Part shown: in pieces, positions 1 to 8,515 of the stretch
Layout: each line of letters opens with the position of its first letter
Numbering within the stretch: position 1 is the first letter of the stretch
Assembly (NCBI GenBank): GCA_021775095.1
Contig: JAJFII010000103.1
Location: 186,001-250,000, forward strand
From: Rhodospirillales bacterium
Lineage (GTDB): Bacteria; Pseudomonadota; Alphaproteobacteria; Rhodospirillales; Casp-alpha2
DNA: 64,000 nt
Direction: 5' to 3'
The notes under the pieces: model-generated
Database searches by the model: none
What the model was told of the DNA's origin: nothing
The model's input: the letters and a program-made list of their open reading frames with translations, nothing else
Position numbers and translations under genes: made by a program

Positions 1-210
1 GGTGCCTGGTATGACCCGGACCTGCTCGGTGACCCCGGGTGCTGCAAACATGGCAATCCAAATACCCTAACGCCAGACAAACCAACCTCGCCCCTGGCGC
101 AGGGACCGGCGGCTATGTCATGTTTGGTAAATATCGAACCCGTTAAGGGTACGTCACCGCCGGTGACGGCGTTCGACCCTCCACCGTGTGTATTGCGTGA
201 TAGGCCATGA
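1..210 (+). CDS. Molybdopterin oxidoreductase, C-terminal end (partial)
   Basis: The frame is open from the first base to a TGA at 208-210 and encodes the last 69 residues of a larger protein. It reads GAWYDPD near the start, then HGNPNTLTPDKPTSPLAQG and a tail ending in VTAFDPPP. In the DMSO reductase/TMAO reductase/biotin sulfoxide reductase (BisC/TorA) family the C-terminal cofactor-binding segment has the same layout: G-x-WYDP, then GNPNVLT, then GTS-x-LAQG. These enzymes carry a bis-MGD molybdenum cofactor and reduce S- or N-oxides or act as dehydrogenases. The start lies outside the window and the substrate cannot be told. The next gene starts 4 bases after the stop, so it may be the first gene of the operon that follows. 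Confidence 0.72.
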   Translation, partial: GAWYDPDLLGDPGCCKHGNPNTLTPDKPTSPLAQGPAAMSCLVNIEPVKGTSPPVTAFDPPPCVLRDRP

Positions 211-213
211 CCG

Positions 214-1416
214 ATGAATGAAATACAGAACACCACCAACGACCTGGATCAGGAAATGATTGGCTGGCGCCAGGATTTTCATCAATACCCGGAGCTTGGT
301 TTCGAAGAACATCGGACCGCTGCCCGGGTCGCTGAGTTGCTCCGCAGTTTTGGTGTTGACGTGTATGAAGGTGTGGGCGGTACGGGTATTGTCGGTGTTC
401 TCCAACGGGGCACCACAAGCCGGGCCATCGGCCTGCGTGCCGACATGGACGCCCTGGCCATAACCGAGGAAAATGAGTTTTCCCATCGATCGCGAAATGA
501 TGGAAAAATGCATGCCTGTGGGCATGATGGTCACACCACGATGTTGCTGGGTGCCGCCAAACGATTGGCCAGCAGCGAAAAATTTGATGGTCGCGTGGTC
601 TTTATCTTCCAACCGGCCGAAGAACATGGGCGCGGAGCGCTGGCGATGATCGAGGCCGGGTTGTTTGATCGATTTCCCGTTGATGCGATCTACGGCATTC
701 ACAACATGCCGTCCATAGAGGCCGGGCACTTCGCCGTTCGCGCAGGGCCGATTATGGCTTGTGAGGATAATTTTGAAATTGTCGTTCAAGGCAAGGGTGG
801 CCATGCGGCGTTGCCCCATTTAACCATTGACCCCATTGTTGTCGCGTCTGAAATTGTCATGGCGTTGCAAACGGTGGTTTCGCGAACCTTGAACCCGGTC
901 GACAACGGAGTGGTGTCGGTTACCGATTTTTCCGTTGCCGCGACACGCAACGCGATCCCGGACAAGGTGATCCTGCGCGGTGATACCCGCGCCTTTACGC
1001 CGCAGATCCAAAACCGGATTGAGGCTGCCATGGAACGCCTGGTATCGGGTATTTGTTCGGCCCACGGTGCCGACCACCGCTTTGTTTATTCGAGGGAATT
1101 CGCGGCGACCATCAATAGCCATAAAGAAGCCGCCATTGCTGCCGACGTGGCCACTCAGGCGTTCGGTCGGGACAGTGTGAATGCGGATTGCCAACCGATT
1201 ATGGCTTCCGAAGATTTTGGTTTTATGCTGCAACACAAACCCGGCTGTTATCTGTTGTTGGGCAACGGCGGCGTTGGCCCCGGGGGATGTGGGCTGCACA
1301 ATCCCAACTATGACTTCAACGACGAAATTCTCGGTCGGGGTGCCGAGTTTTGGGTTTGTTTGGTGGAATCCCAGCTGCCTGCCCAACCCGTTTCGCAAGC
1401 GCCGGCAGGCGGGTAA
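214..1416 (+). CDS. M20 family amidohydrolase (hippurate-hydrolase/acetyl-deacylase type)
   Basis: A 400-residue cytosolic zinc hydrolase of the M20D amidohydrolase group, which removes acyl groups from N-acyl amino acids. Visible motifs are GLRADMDAL (about 73-81), the metal-binding ACGHDGH (101-107), QPAEE with the catalytic Glu pair (about 133-137), GIHN, and SEDFG plus GLHNPNYDFND near the C-terminus. Length is normal for the family. The ATG at 214 follows the molybdoenzyme stop by 3 bases, and the stop overlaps the next start (TAATG). In this operon, next to an M24 hydrolase and an aminotransferase, a deacylase step after ring opening or peptide cleavage is a reasonable inference. The exact substrate is unknown. 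Confidence 0.88.
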   Translation: MNEIQNTTNDLDQEMIGWRQDFHQYPELGFEEHRTAARVAELLRSFGVDVYEGVGGTGIVGVLQRGTTSRAIGLRADMDALAITEENEFSHRSRNDGKMHACGHDGHTTMLLGAAKRLASSEKFDGRVVFIFQPAEEHGRGALAMIEAGLFDRFPVDAIYGIHNMPSIEAGHFAVRAGPIMACEDNFEIVVQGKGGHAALPHLTIDPIVVASEIVMALQTVVSRTLNPVDNGVVSVTDFSVAATRNAIPDKVILRGDTRAFTPQIQNRIEAAMERLVSGICSAHGADHRFVYSREFAATINSHKEAAIAADVATQAFGRDSVNADCQPIMASEDFGFMLQHKPGCYLLLGNGGVGPGGCGLHNPNYDFNDEILGRGAEFWVCLVESQLPAQPVSQAPAGG

Positions 1417-2588
1417 TGGCGGGCCCTCCCCCAAGAGGCTTCGAGCCAGCGGAATTTGAATATCGATTGCAAAACCTTCAGTCGCAAATGCACGGCCATA
1501 AACTCGATGCCATCCTGTTGACGACGGAGCCGGACGTCCGATATTACACGGGATTTTTTTCGCAATTCTGGCATAGCCCGACCCGCCCGTGGTTTGTTGT
1601 GCTGCCGTTGGCTGGCAAACCCATTGCTGTTATTCCCGAAATCGGTGCCGCCGGCATGGCCGCGACTTGGGTGGAAACCATTCATACCTGGCCGGCACCG
1701 CAACCGGCAGATGACGGGATCTCCCTGTTGGCGGGAATTATCGCCGGCTTACCCCGACGGTTTGCACGGTTGGGGGTTCCCCTTGGCCACGAAAGTTCCC
1801 TGCGCATGCCGGCCGGTGACTATCAACGGCTTTTAAATGAATTGCCACCTTGCGACGTTGTCGATGCCGCTTTGCTGCTGCATCAAATTCGTTACGTGAA
1901 GTCGCCGGCGGAAATCGAAAAAATCCAATATATTTGTGAATTGACCTCGGACGCGTTTGCCGCCCTGCCCGACCGTTTAAGGGTCGGTGAAAGCGAGCGG
2001 CAAAACTGTCAGCGCATGCGCATCGATTTGTTACAACGCGGCGCGGATCACACGCCCTATTTGATTTCCGGCTCTGGCCCGGGCGGTTACGACAGCATTA
2101 TCATGGGGCCGACGGATCGCATCCTGGAAAACGGCGACGTGCTGATCATTGACACGGGTTCCACCTATGACGGTTATTTTTGCGATTTTGACCGCAACTT
2201 TGCCTTTGGTTACGCCGACGATGCCCTGCGCCAGGCCCATGATGTGGTCTTTGCGGCGACGGAGGCGGGTCTGCAAGCCGCCAAACCGGGGGCGACCACC
2301 ACTGATGTGTGGGCCGCCATGTGGCGGGTTATGGAATCCGGCGGAGCGCTCGGCAACAGTGTCGGGCGATTGGGCCATGGCCTGGGTATCGAATTGACCG
2401 AATGGCCATCAAACACCGAGTTCGACAATACGGTATTGCTGCCCGGCGTGGTCCTGACCCTGGAGCCGGGGATGGAATTTGCGCCGGGTAAACAGATGGT
2501 TCACGAGGAAAATATTGTGATTACGGAAGACGGCGCGCGCCTGTTGAGCCGGCGGGCGCCGGCTGAACTTCCAATCATTCGGGTATAA
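1416..2588 (+). CDS. M24 family metallohydrolase (Xaa-Pro peptidase/creatinase/ectoine-hydrolase like)
   Basis: About 390 residues from the ATG at 1416, which shares its A with the TAA of the amidohydrolase gene. An upstream in-frame start would overlap the previous gene by 66 bases and is less likely. The N-terminal half is a creatinase-type domain (LDAILLTTEPDVRYYTGF). The C-terminal pita-bread half carries the metal ligands: D in DVLIIDTGSTYDGY and DFDRNF, H in GHGLGIELTEWP, and E in LEPGMEF and HEENIVITEDG. M24 enzymes include Xaa-Pro peptidases, creatinase and the ectoine hydrolase DoeA/EutD. The neighbours (racemase-family protein, aminotransferase, deacylase) favour a ring-opening or amidohydrolase role over peptide cleavage, but that is inference. 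Confidence 0.85.
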   Translation: MAGPPPRGFEPAEFEYRLQNLQSQMHGHKLDAILLTTEPDVRYYTGFFSQFWHSPTRPWFVVLPLAGKPIAVIPEIGAAGMAATWVETIHTWPAPQPADDGISLLAGIIAGLPRRFARLGVPLGHESSLRMPAGDYQRLLNELPPCDVVDAALLLHQIRYVKSPAEIEKIQYICELTSDAFAALPDRLRVGESERQNCQRMRIDLLQRGADHTPYLISGSGPGGYDSIIMGPTDRILENGDVLIIDTGSTYDGYFCDFDRNFAFGYADDALRQAHDVVFAATEAGLQAAKPGATTTDVWAAMWRVMESGGALGNSVGRLGHGLGIELTEWPSNTEFDNTVLLPGVVLTLEPGMEFAPGKQMVHEENIVITEDGARLLSRRAPAELPIIRV

Positions 2589-2591
2589 AAA

Positions 2592-3359
2592 ATGGATGTA
2601 ACCTACAGTTTTGACGACATTGCACCGGGCGGGCGAATTGGTTTGCTTGCCCTGGCCACCGACTACAACAGTGAAACCGATTTGCGCCGAATTTTGCCGC
2701 AAGGTGTCGATTTGTTCACCAATCGGGTGCTTAACGCAAATCCCCTGACCATTGAAAACCTGCGCGCCATGTCTGGTGATGTCACCCGGGCCGCCGCTGG
2801 TATTTTACCCGGACTTGGGGTTGACGTTATGATCTATGGCTGCACATCGGGGACAGCCGCCATCGGCGGTGACGAACTGACACGGCTCATTCAAATTGCC
2901 CAACCGGGAGTCGCCTGTAGCAACCCCATTGCCGCCGCCAGTGCCGCATTAAAGGCTTTTAAGGCAACCAGGATTTCGGTTCTTACTCCCTACTCCGACG
3001 CGGTGAACAGGGCTGTGCAGGAGAGTATTCAGGCGGAAGGTTTTGATCTTTTAAATATCGACGGATTTGGCCTCGACGATGATATCGTGATGACCGGTTT
3101 GCCGCCGGCGGCAATTGCTGAAGCCGCCGCGCAAATCTGTGACCCGGATGCTGACGCCCTGTTTATTTCCTGTACGGCCATTCGTGCGGCATCGATTGTC
3201 GCAGCCGTCGAACAAAAACTGGGAAAACCGGTGGTGACCAGCAATCAGGCCCTAGTCTGGCATTGTTTACAGTTAATGGGAAACCAAAGCCAGGTATCCG
3301 GTTATGGCCAGTTGTTTAATTTATCATTGGCCGAAGGGCCCGGAGGAACAGATGCTTAA
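2592..3359 (+). CDS. Asp/Glu racemase superfamily protein (maleate isomerase/EutA-like)
   Basis: 255 residues of the Asp/Glu/hydantoin racemase superfamily, closest in pattern to maleate isomerase, arylmalonate decarboxylase and the ectoine-utilisation protein EutA. The start reads RIGLLALATDYNSETDLRR. The two catalytic cysteines are present, in IYGCTSGTAA and LFISCTAIRA, so an active isomerase, racemase or decarboxylase is plausible. It starts 3 bases after the M24 stop, and its own end overlaps the aminotransferase start by 8 bases, which argues for translational coupling. EutA-type genes accompany ectoine hydrolase in several proteobacteria. This supports, but does not prove, an ectoine-like pathway. 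Confidence 0.82.
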   Translation: MDVTYSFDDIAPGGRIGLLALATDYNSETDLRRILPQGVDLFTNRVLNANPLTIENLRAMSGDVTRAAAGILPGLGVDVMIYGCTSGTAAIGGDELTRLIQIAQPGVACSNPIAAASAALKAFKATRISVLTPYSDAVNRAVQESIQAEGFDLLNIDGFGLDDDIVMTGLPPAAIAEAAAQICDPDADALFISCTAIRAASIVAAVEQKLGKPVVTSNQALVWHCLQLMGNQSQVSGYGQLFNLSLAEGPGGTDA

Positions 3360-4725
3360 AAATGATTTGCTTGATGAGTGGGACCGGGAAAACTTTTTCC
3401 ATCCGTCAACCCACCTGGCACAGTTTGCCCGGGGTGAGATTAATAACCGGATTATCACCGGCGGCGATGGCGTGTTCATCACCGACCGTGACGACAACCG
3501 CCTGCTGGACGCCTTCGCCGGGCTGTATTGTGTGAACGTCGGTTATGGCCGCACTGAAATTGCCGATGCCATTGCCAAACAGGCACGGGAACTTGCCTAT
3601 TACCATGCCTATGTGGGCCATGGCACAGAGGCGTCGATCACCCTGTCGAAAATGATCCTGGACCGGGCCCCGGACAATATGAGCAAAGTCTATTATGGGC
3701 TTTCCGGTTCCGACGCCAACGAGACAAATATAAAACTGGTCTGGTATTTTAATAATGTCCTGGGACGACCGGAAAAGAAAAAAATCATTTCCCGGTGGCG
3801 GGGTTATCATGGGTCCGGCCTGATGACGGGATCGTTGACCGGGCTTGAATTGTTTCACAAACAATTTGATTTGCCCCTGACCCAGGTGATCCACACCGAA
3901 GCCCCGTATTATTTCCGGCGCACCGACAGGTCGCAGAGTGAAGAAAATTTCTCCGCCGACTGCGCGCAAAAACTGGAAGAGCTGATCCAGGCCGAAGGCC
4001 CGGAGACGATCGCCGCGTTCATTGGCGAGCCGGCCCTTGGCACCGGTGGTTTGGTGCCGCCGCCGGCCGGCTATTGGGCGGCGATTCAAACCGTGCTGCG
4101 CAAATACGACATTTTGTTGATCGCCGACGAGGTGGTCACCGGATTTGGCCGCTTGGGCACGATGTTCGGATCGGCCCATTATGGCATCGAAGCAGACATC
4201 ATCACTTCGGCCAAGGGGCTGACGTCGGCCTATGCACCGTTGTCGGCATCGATCCTATCGGAGAAGGTCTGGCAGGGGCTCGAGCAGGGGACCGATACCT
4301 ATGGTGCCATTGGCCACGGCTGGACCTATTCGGCCCATCCCATTTGCGCCGCCGCCGGTGTTGCCAATTTAAAACTGATTGACGAGATGGGACTTGTAAA
4401 GAATGCCGGAGAGGTCGGGGCTTACCTGAAGACTGAAATGCAGGCCGCCATCGGTAACCATGACCACGTCGGCGACGTGCGCGGCGATGGCCTGATGATT
4501 GCGGTTGAGCTGATGGAGGACCGTGAGAGCCACCGGTTTTACGATCCGACCCTGACCATGGGGGCACAAGTGAATGCAGCGCTGCTGAAACGCGGCGTCA
4601 TTGCCCGGGCCATGCCGCAGGGCGATATTATTGGGTTTGCACCGCCCCTGTGCCTGAGCCGGGCGGAGGCCGGCCAAATTGTCAGTGCCATGGGCGAGGC
4701 CGTTGAGGAAGTCCTGAACGGCTGA
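3352..4725 (+). CDS. Class III PLP-dependent aminotransferase (omega-aminotransferase, DoeD/SpuC-like)
   Basis: 457 residues from the ATG at 3352. It is preceded by GGAGGA and overlaps the upstream stop, so the longer frame from 3304 is not needed. Fold type I features are clear: SGSDANETNIK for cofactor phosphate binding, WRGYHGS, DEVVTGFGRLG with the PLP-ring Asp, and SAKGLTSAYAPLSA with the Schiff-base Lys. Relatives use taurine, beta-alanine, putrescine, 2,4-diaminobutyrate or similar terminal amines with pyruvate or 2-oxoglutarate. As the last gene of the 214-4725 operon it would transaminate the amine released by the hydrolases. The specific amine cannot be read from the sequence. Confidence 0.88.
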   Translation: MLKNDLLDEWDRENFFHPSTHLAQFARGEINNRIITGGDGVFITDRDDNRLLDAFAGLYCVNVGYGRTEIADAIAKQARELAYYHAYVGHGTEASITLSKMILDRAPDNMSKVYYGLSGSDANETNIKLVWYFNNVLGRPEKKKIISRWRGYHGSGLMTGSLTGLELFHKQFDLPLTQVIHTEAPYYFRRTDRSQSEENFSADCAQKLEELIQAEGPETIAAFIGEPALGTGGLVPPPAGYWAAIQTVLRKYDILLIADEVVTGFGRLGTMFGSAHYGIEADIITSAKGLTSAYAPLSASILSEKVWQGLEQGTDTYGAIGHGWTYSAHPICAAAGVANLKLIDEMGLVKNAGEVGAYLKTEMQAAIGNHDHVGDVRGDGLMIAVELMEDRESHRFYDPTLTMGAQVNAALLKRGVIARAMPQGDIIGFAPPLCLSRAEAGQIVSAMGEAVEEVLNG

Positions 4726-4740
4726 CTGGAAACCGTCAAT

Positions 4741-4779
4741 GGGTTTTGTCTGAATAACAGACAATGATAGACAAAACCC
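4741..4779. promoter_or_regulatory. Nested inverted repeats after the aminotransferase gene
   Basis: An 11-bp perfect inverted repeat, GGGTTTTGTCT (4741-4751) and AGACAAAACCC (4769-4779), brackets a second one, TTGTCTG (4746-4752) with CAGACAA (4758-4764). The two share the left arm, so only one can form at a time. There is no T-run after the stem, so this is a poor intrinsic terminator. The inner 7-5-7 palindrome looks more like a regulator binding site for the flavoprotein gene that starts at 4966. Confidence 0.45.
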
Positions 4780-4965
4780 GAAATCGACCGCATCATCCTT
4801 GCACGACAGGTGGTTTCAGGTGACCCCTAGGTAAATGGAATTGTCACCGGCAGACATTGCAAGTTGGATGTCCCGTCATTGAGAAATATTGCTCTAATGA
4901 TGGCCTGTCCGTTACTCTGTAAATACCGACCGTTTCCTGCCAAATTGTCAACAGAGGTTTGATTA

Positions 4966-7389
4966 ATGAGATCGCAAACGTCAGTGGTAGTCATCGGTGG
5001 CGGTATTGGCGGTTGCTCCCTGATCTATCATCTGACGCAGGAGGGACTTACCGATTGTGTCCTCGTCGAACGCGACGAATTGACTTCTGGCACGACCTGG
5101 CATTCCGCTGCACAGGTCACAAACTTCGGCACCACGCAAACCATGTTGGGCCTCAAAAGTCATTCGATCCGGCTTTACAAAGAACTCGCGGACGACCCCG
5201 ACTATCCAATCAACTATCACCATGGGACCGGTGGCTTGCGGCTGGCGTCGACGCCTGACCACATCGACGGTTACCAACACGTTATCAGTTTGGCGAAGGG
5301 CATGGGGGTCGATTTTGAACTGATCGATGCCGAAGAATGCAAACGGCGCCATCCGCTGATCACCACAGACACCCTGCTTGGCGCGCTCTGGGACCCGCTT
5401 GATGGTGACATCGATCCGGCCCAGCTCTGCCAGGCATTGGCACGTCGTGCCCGCAAGGCAGGCGCTGAAATCCAGCGGTTTAATCCGGTCATTGGATTGA
5501 CCCAGAAAACCAATGGCGAATGGCTTGTGCATACAAAAAACGGCGATATCCAATGTGAAAAGATTGTCAATGCAGGTGGATACCGGTGCAACGAGATTGC
5601 CGCGATGATGGCGGTCGAACTGCCGGTGGTGTCGATGGAACATCAATATATGCTGACCGAGCCGATCTCCGCGATCGAGGAACTGGATTTTCGCGTTCCG
5701 CTGATCCGCTGCCCGACCGATGATTTTTATTCGCGCCAGGAAAAGAACGGATTGCTCGTCGGTTTTTATGAGCAAAATTGCCGTACCTGGGGACGAGATG
5801 GCATTGACCCCAATTTTACAAATGCCCTTTGTCCGGATGACCTGGACCGTGTCGTCGACGTCATGCAAGGATGCTGCGAACGCCTGCCCTGTCTGATGGA
5901 AGCGGGCATCCATTCGATCATCAACGGACCCATCACCTATACACCAGATGGATTGCCTTTGGTCGGAAAAATACCGGGCCGGCGAAACGCCTATTGCATC
6001 ACCGGGTTGCGCGCCGGCCTTGGCGAAGGCGGTGGTCACGGCTGGCTCCTGGCTCAGATCATTGCCCATGGCGAAGCCTGTTACGATACCTGGTGCCTGG
6101 ACCCACGCCGCTTCACACGCTACGCCAATCTGGAATACACAGCGCTCAAGTCCATTGAGGATTATCAGAACGAATTTCGTTTCCACATGCCGCACGAACA
6201 CCGACCGGCCGGTCGACCAGCCAAAAAAACACCGCTGACCGAGACCCTCGCTTCCTTGAACGCCGAATTTGGTGTTGTCAACGGTTGGGAACGTGCCGCC
6301 TATTTCAAACCGACGACGGACTTTGAGGAAAACCTGTCCTTTCGTTTCAACAACACCTTCGATATCGTCGCCGGTGAAGTCGAGGCCGTTCAAAATGCTG
6401 TCGGCATTATGGAAGTATCGGGGTTTAATCGTTTCGAGATCACCGGCACCGACGTCCATGACTGGCTCGATGGGGTTGTATGCTCGCGAGTGCACCGCAA
6501 GGTTGGCAAAGTTGGGTTGAGCTATTTCCTCAATCATTTCGGCAACGTAAAGGGCGAGGCGACGCTGGCAAATCTGGGTGCAGAAAGGGTCTGGTATGGC
6601 TCGGCCTCTGCGGCCGAATATCATGACATGGATTGGTTATGTGATCTTCTCCCGGATGACGGTTCCATCCGCATCAAAAGCCTGACAAATACGCATACAA
6701 TTCTTGTCGTCGCCGGACCCAGGTCACGGGACCTGCTGACAAAAGCCGCACCGCGCACCGACTGGTCGAAGGAGGCCTTCCCCTGGCTGTCGGTTGGCGA
6801 GGTTTTTGTAGGCCCTGTCGAAGCGATTGCCATGTCAGTCTCTTTTTCTGGAGAATTGGCCTGGGAACTGCACATACCGAATGACCAGTTAAAACATGCC
6901 TTTTCCATTTTATGGGATGCTGGCCAGGAGTTTGACATTAAACCTTTTGGTCTGCGGGCTACCGATTCCATGCGCCTGGAAAAAGGTTATCGCCATTGGA
7001 AAGCAGATCTTCTCACCGAATTTAACCCGTTAGAGAGCGGCCTCAGTCAATTCGTAAAGCTGGATAAGGGTTTTGTCGGCAAGGATGCTTTGCAGGCAAT
7101 GGCCGAGAACAGGACCAGCAAAAATTTTGTCACTGCGGAAATCAAAACGAATGAAGCGCCGGCCCAACCCGGCGGTTCTGTGATCAAAGACGGTCGGGTA
7201 ATCGGAACGATTACCTCGGCCGGTTGGGGGTACCGGATTGACAAGAACATCGCCATGGCATTCGTCGAGGCGGAGTTTTGCCAGATCGGGTCGACTTTTG
7301 AGATCGAAATCATCGGTAAAACCTATCCAGCCGAGGTTTGTACACCATGCCTCTATGACCCGGAAAACCGGCGTGTCAGGAGTATTTAA
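4966..7389 (+). CDS. FAD-dependent oxidoreductase fused to GcvT-like aminomethyltransferase (dimethylglycine/sarcosine dehydrogenase type)
   Basis: 807 residues. The N-terminal DAO-type flavin domain starts with the dinucleotide-binding GGGIGGCSLIYHL (11-23), followed by TSGTTWHSAAQ, the typical covalent-FAD region of dimethylglycine dehydrogenase and sarcosine dehydrogenase. The C-terminal half has the folate-binding GcvT domain: NAVGIMEVSGFNRFEITG, then FSGELAWELHIP and the end MRLEKGYRHWKAD. Such enzymes N-demethylate methylated glycines or betaine-like amines and pass the formaldehyde unit to tetrahydrofolate. The gene stands alone between the aminotransferase operon and a convergent GNAT gene. 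The ATG at 4966 lacks a strong ribosome site but matches the family N-terminus. The exact methylamine is not known. Confidence 0.87.
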   Translation: MRSQTSVVVIGGGIGGCSLIYHLTQEGLTDCVLVERDELTSGTTWHSAAQVTNFGTTQTMLGLKSHSIRLYKELADDPDYPINYHHGTGGLRLASTPDHIDGYQHVISLAKGMGVDFELIDAEECKRRHPLITTDTLLGALWDPLDGDIDPAQLCQALARRARKAGAEIQRFNPVIGLTQKTNGEWLVHTKNGDIQCEKIVNAGGYRCNEIAAMMAVELPVVSMEHQYMLTEPISAIEELDFRVPLIRCPTDDFYSRQEKNGLLVGFYEQNCRTWGRDGIDPNFTNALCPDDLDRVVDVMQGCCERLPCLMEAGIHSIINGPITYTPDGLPLVGKIPGRRNAYCITGLRAGLGEGGGHGWLLAQIIAHGEACYDTWCLDPRRFTRYANLEYTALKSIEDYQNEFRFHMPHEHRPAGRPAKKTPLTETLASLNAEFGVVNGWERAAYFKPTTDFEENLSFRFNNTFDIVAGEVEAVQNAVGIMEVSGFNRFEITGTDVHDWLDGVVCSRVHRKVGKVGLSYFLNHFGNVKGEATLANLGAERVWYGSASAAEYHDMDWLCDLLPDDGSIRIKSLTNTHTILVVAGPRSRDLLTKAAPRTDWSKEAFPWLSVGEVFVGPVEAIAMSVSFSGELAWELHIPNDQLKHAFSILWDAGQEFDIKPFGLRATDSMRLEKGYRHWKADLLTEFNPLESGLSQFVKLDKGFVGKDALQAMAENRTSKNFVTAEIKTNEAPAQPGGSVIKDGRVIGTITSAGWGYRIDKNIAMAFVEAEFCQIGSTFEIEIIGKTYPAEVCTPCLYDPENRRVRSI

Positions 7390-7444
7390 CGGCGGACAGA
7401 GGGCAATGGAAGGGGCGCGTCACCATCGCCATTCTCAGGGGCTT

Positions 7445-8302
7445 TTAACCAAGCTCAAAACTGGTAAGGCCATAAATCTGATGATCGGCTATGGACGGGG
7501 TGTCGCCCTTGTACATGCGCGCCGTTTCAAAAACCGGGCTGAGGCCAAGCTGTTGTGCCAGGCGTCGGGCATCGGGATTGGTCTCGGGCGTATCGACGGA
7601 AACTTCGGCCGTCGGTTCAATGGTCGCGCACAGCGCCCGCATCAGCGATCCGGCGGTGATTTTCGAAGCGGCAAACAACGGCCCAACCTTATAGCCGGAC
7701 AGGCAGTTTCGGATCACGCCATAACCGGTTACCTGTCCGTTCTGCAAAGCGATTTTGGCGATGCGCCCTGAGTTCCCTTGCGGGTCGATCCAGGTGCGCA
7801 GGAAATTTTCCCGGGGTACCGGAAAACATTTGCGGTCATAGGCAAGCAGGGCCGGCAGATCGTCGGGTCTGGTCGGGCGGATGAGAGCGTCTGCGGGCCT
7901 TTCGTCGCGCTTCGGGATACCGGTGTGGCGGACGTTACGACCGGCATAGGTAAATCCGCTTTTGCGATAATTATCCTGTTGGTCGACGACTCCGTCCAGA
8001 CCAACGGTGCGCCCGTTCAGATGCGCCATACCTGCGTTCCAGGTGGCGATGCCGACGCCGCTACCGCGCAGATCCGCGCGGACAATATAAAACCCCAAAA
8101 ACCCGTAGCTATCTCCATAACGGACAACCGATAGGGAAGAGACCGGGACGCCGTCCATAAACCCCATCATAAAGCCCTCAGGGTCGGTGCCATAAAACGC
8201 CGCCAGGTCGTTTTGTCCCGGGTTCCATCCTTCGGCGGCCGCCCAATCGACGGCTCCTTGAAACTCCTGTTCCGTGGCCCGGCGAATTTTAAGATCTTTC
8301 AT
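7445..8302 (-). CDS. GNAT family N-acetyltransferase (two-domain)
   Basis: About 285 residues. The N-terminal GNAT domain starts IRRATEQEFQGAV and contains the acetyl-CoA loop DLRGSGVGIATW. A second acetyltransferase-like domain follows (IRPTRPDDLPALLAYDRKC to the end), as in the GNAT proteins with a C-terminal Acetyltransf_18 region. I chose the ATG at 8302 because a GGAG sits 9 bases upstream of it. The ATG at 8323 is in frame but has no ribosome site. The acceptor substrate is unknown. The gene converges on the flavoprotein gene. Confidence 0.82.
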   Translation of the reverse strand: MKDLKIRRATEQEFQGAVDWAAAEGWNPGQNDLAAFYGTDPEGFMMGFMDGVPVSSLSVVRYGDSYGFLGFYIVRADLRGSGVGIATWNAGMAHLNGRTVGLDGVVDQQDNYRKSGFTYAGRNVRHTGIPKRDERPADALIRPTRPDDLPALLAYDRKCFPVPRENFLRTWIDPQGNSGRIAKIALQNGQVTGYGVIRNCLSGYKVGPLFAASKITAGSLMRALCATIEPTAEVSVDTPETNPDARRLAQQLGLSPVFETARMYKGDTPSIADHQIYGLTSFELG

Positions 8303-8515
8303 AAACTTCTGCTCCGTCTCCATGGGTCATTATCGCAGCTCCTTGGTATAAGATCGGCAACCCGACCGACATCGTCATTTAGGAGTGCTCACCCGGCGTA
8401 TCGGCGATCCAGGAACTGGCGGCCCCTCTTTATCGGTTCAAGAACTACCGCCGGACCTGTAGCCGAAACCGGGCAAAATTTAACCAGCCCGTGCGCGACT
8501 GGCGCTCAACGGCGA

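Noticed and set aside
3406-4179. Minus-strand frame of 257 codons
   Set aside because: Lies within the aminotransferase gene and has no motif of its own.
4850-4880. Possible sigma-54 promoter (GGCAGACATTGC)
   Set aside because: The GG to GC spacing is 8 instead of the required 10.
4981-6624. Long open frame (547 codons) on the minus strand
   Set aside because: It is a shadow of the flavoprotein gene; the plus strand frame has clear FAD and GcvT motifs and this one has none.
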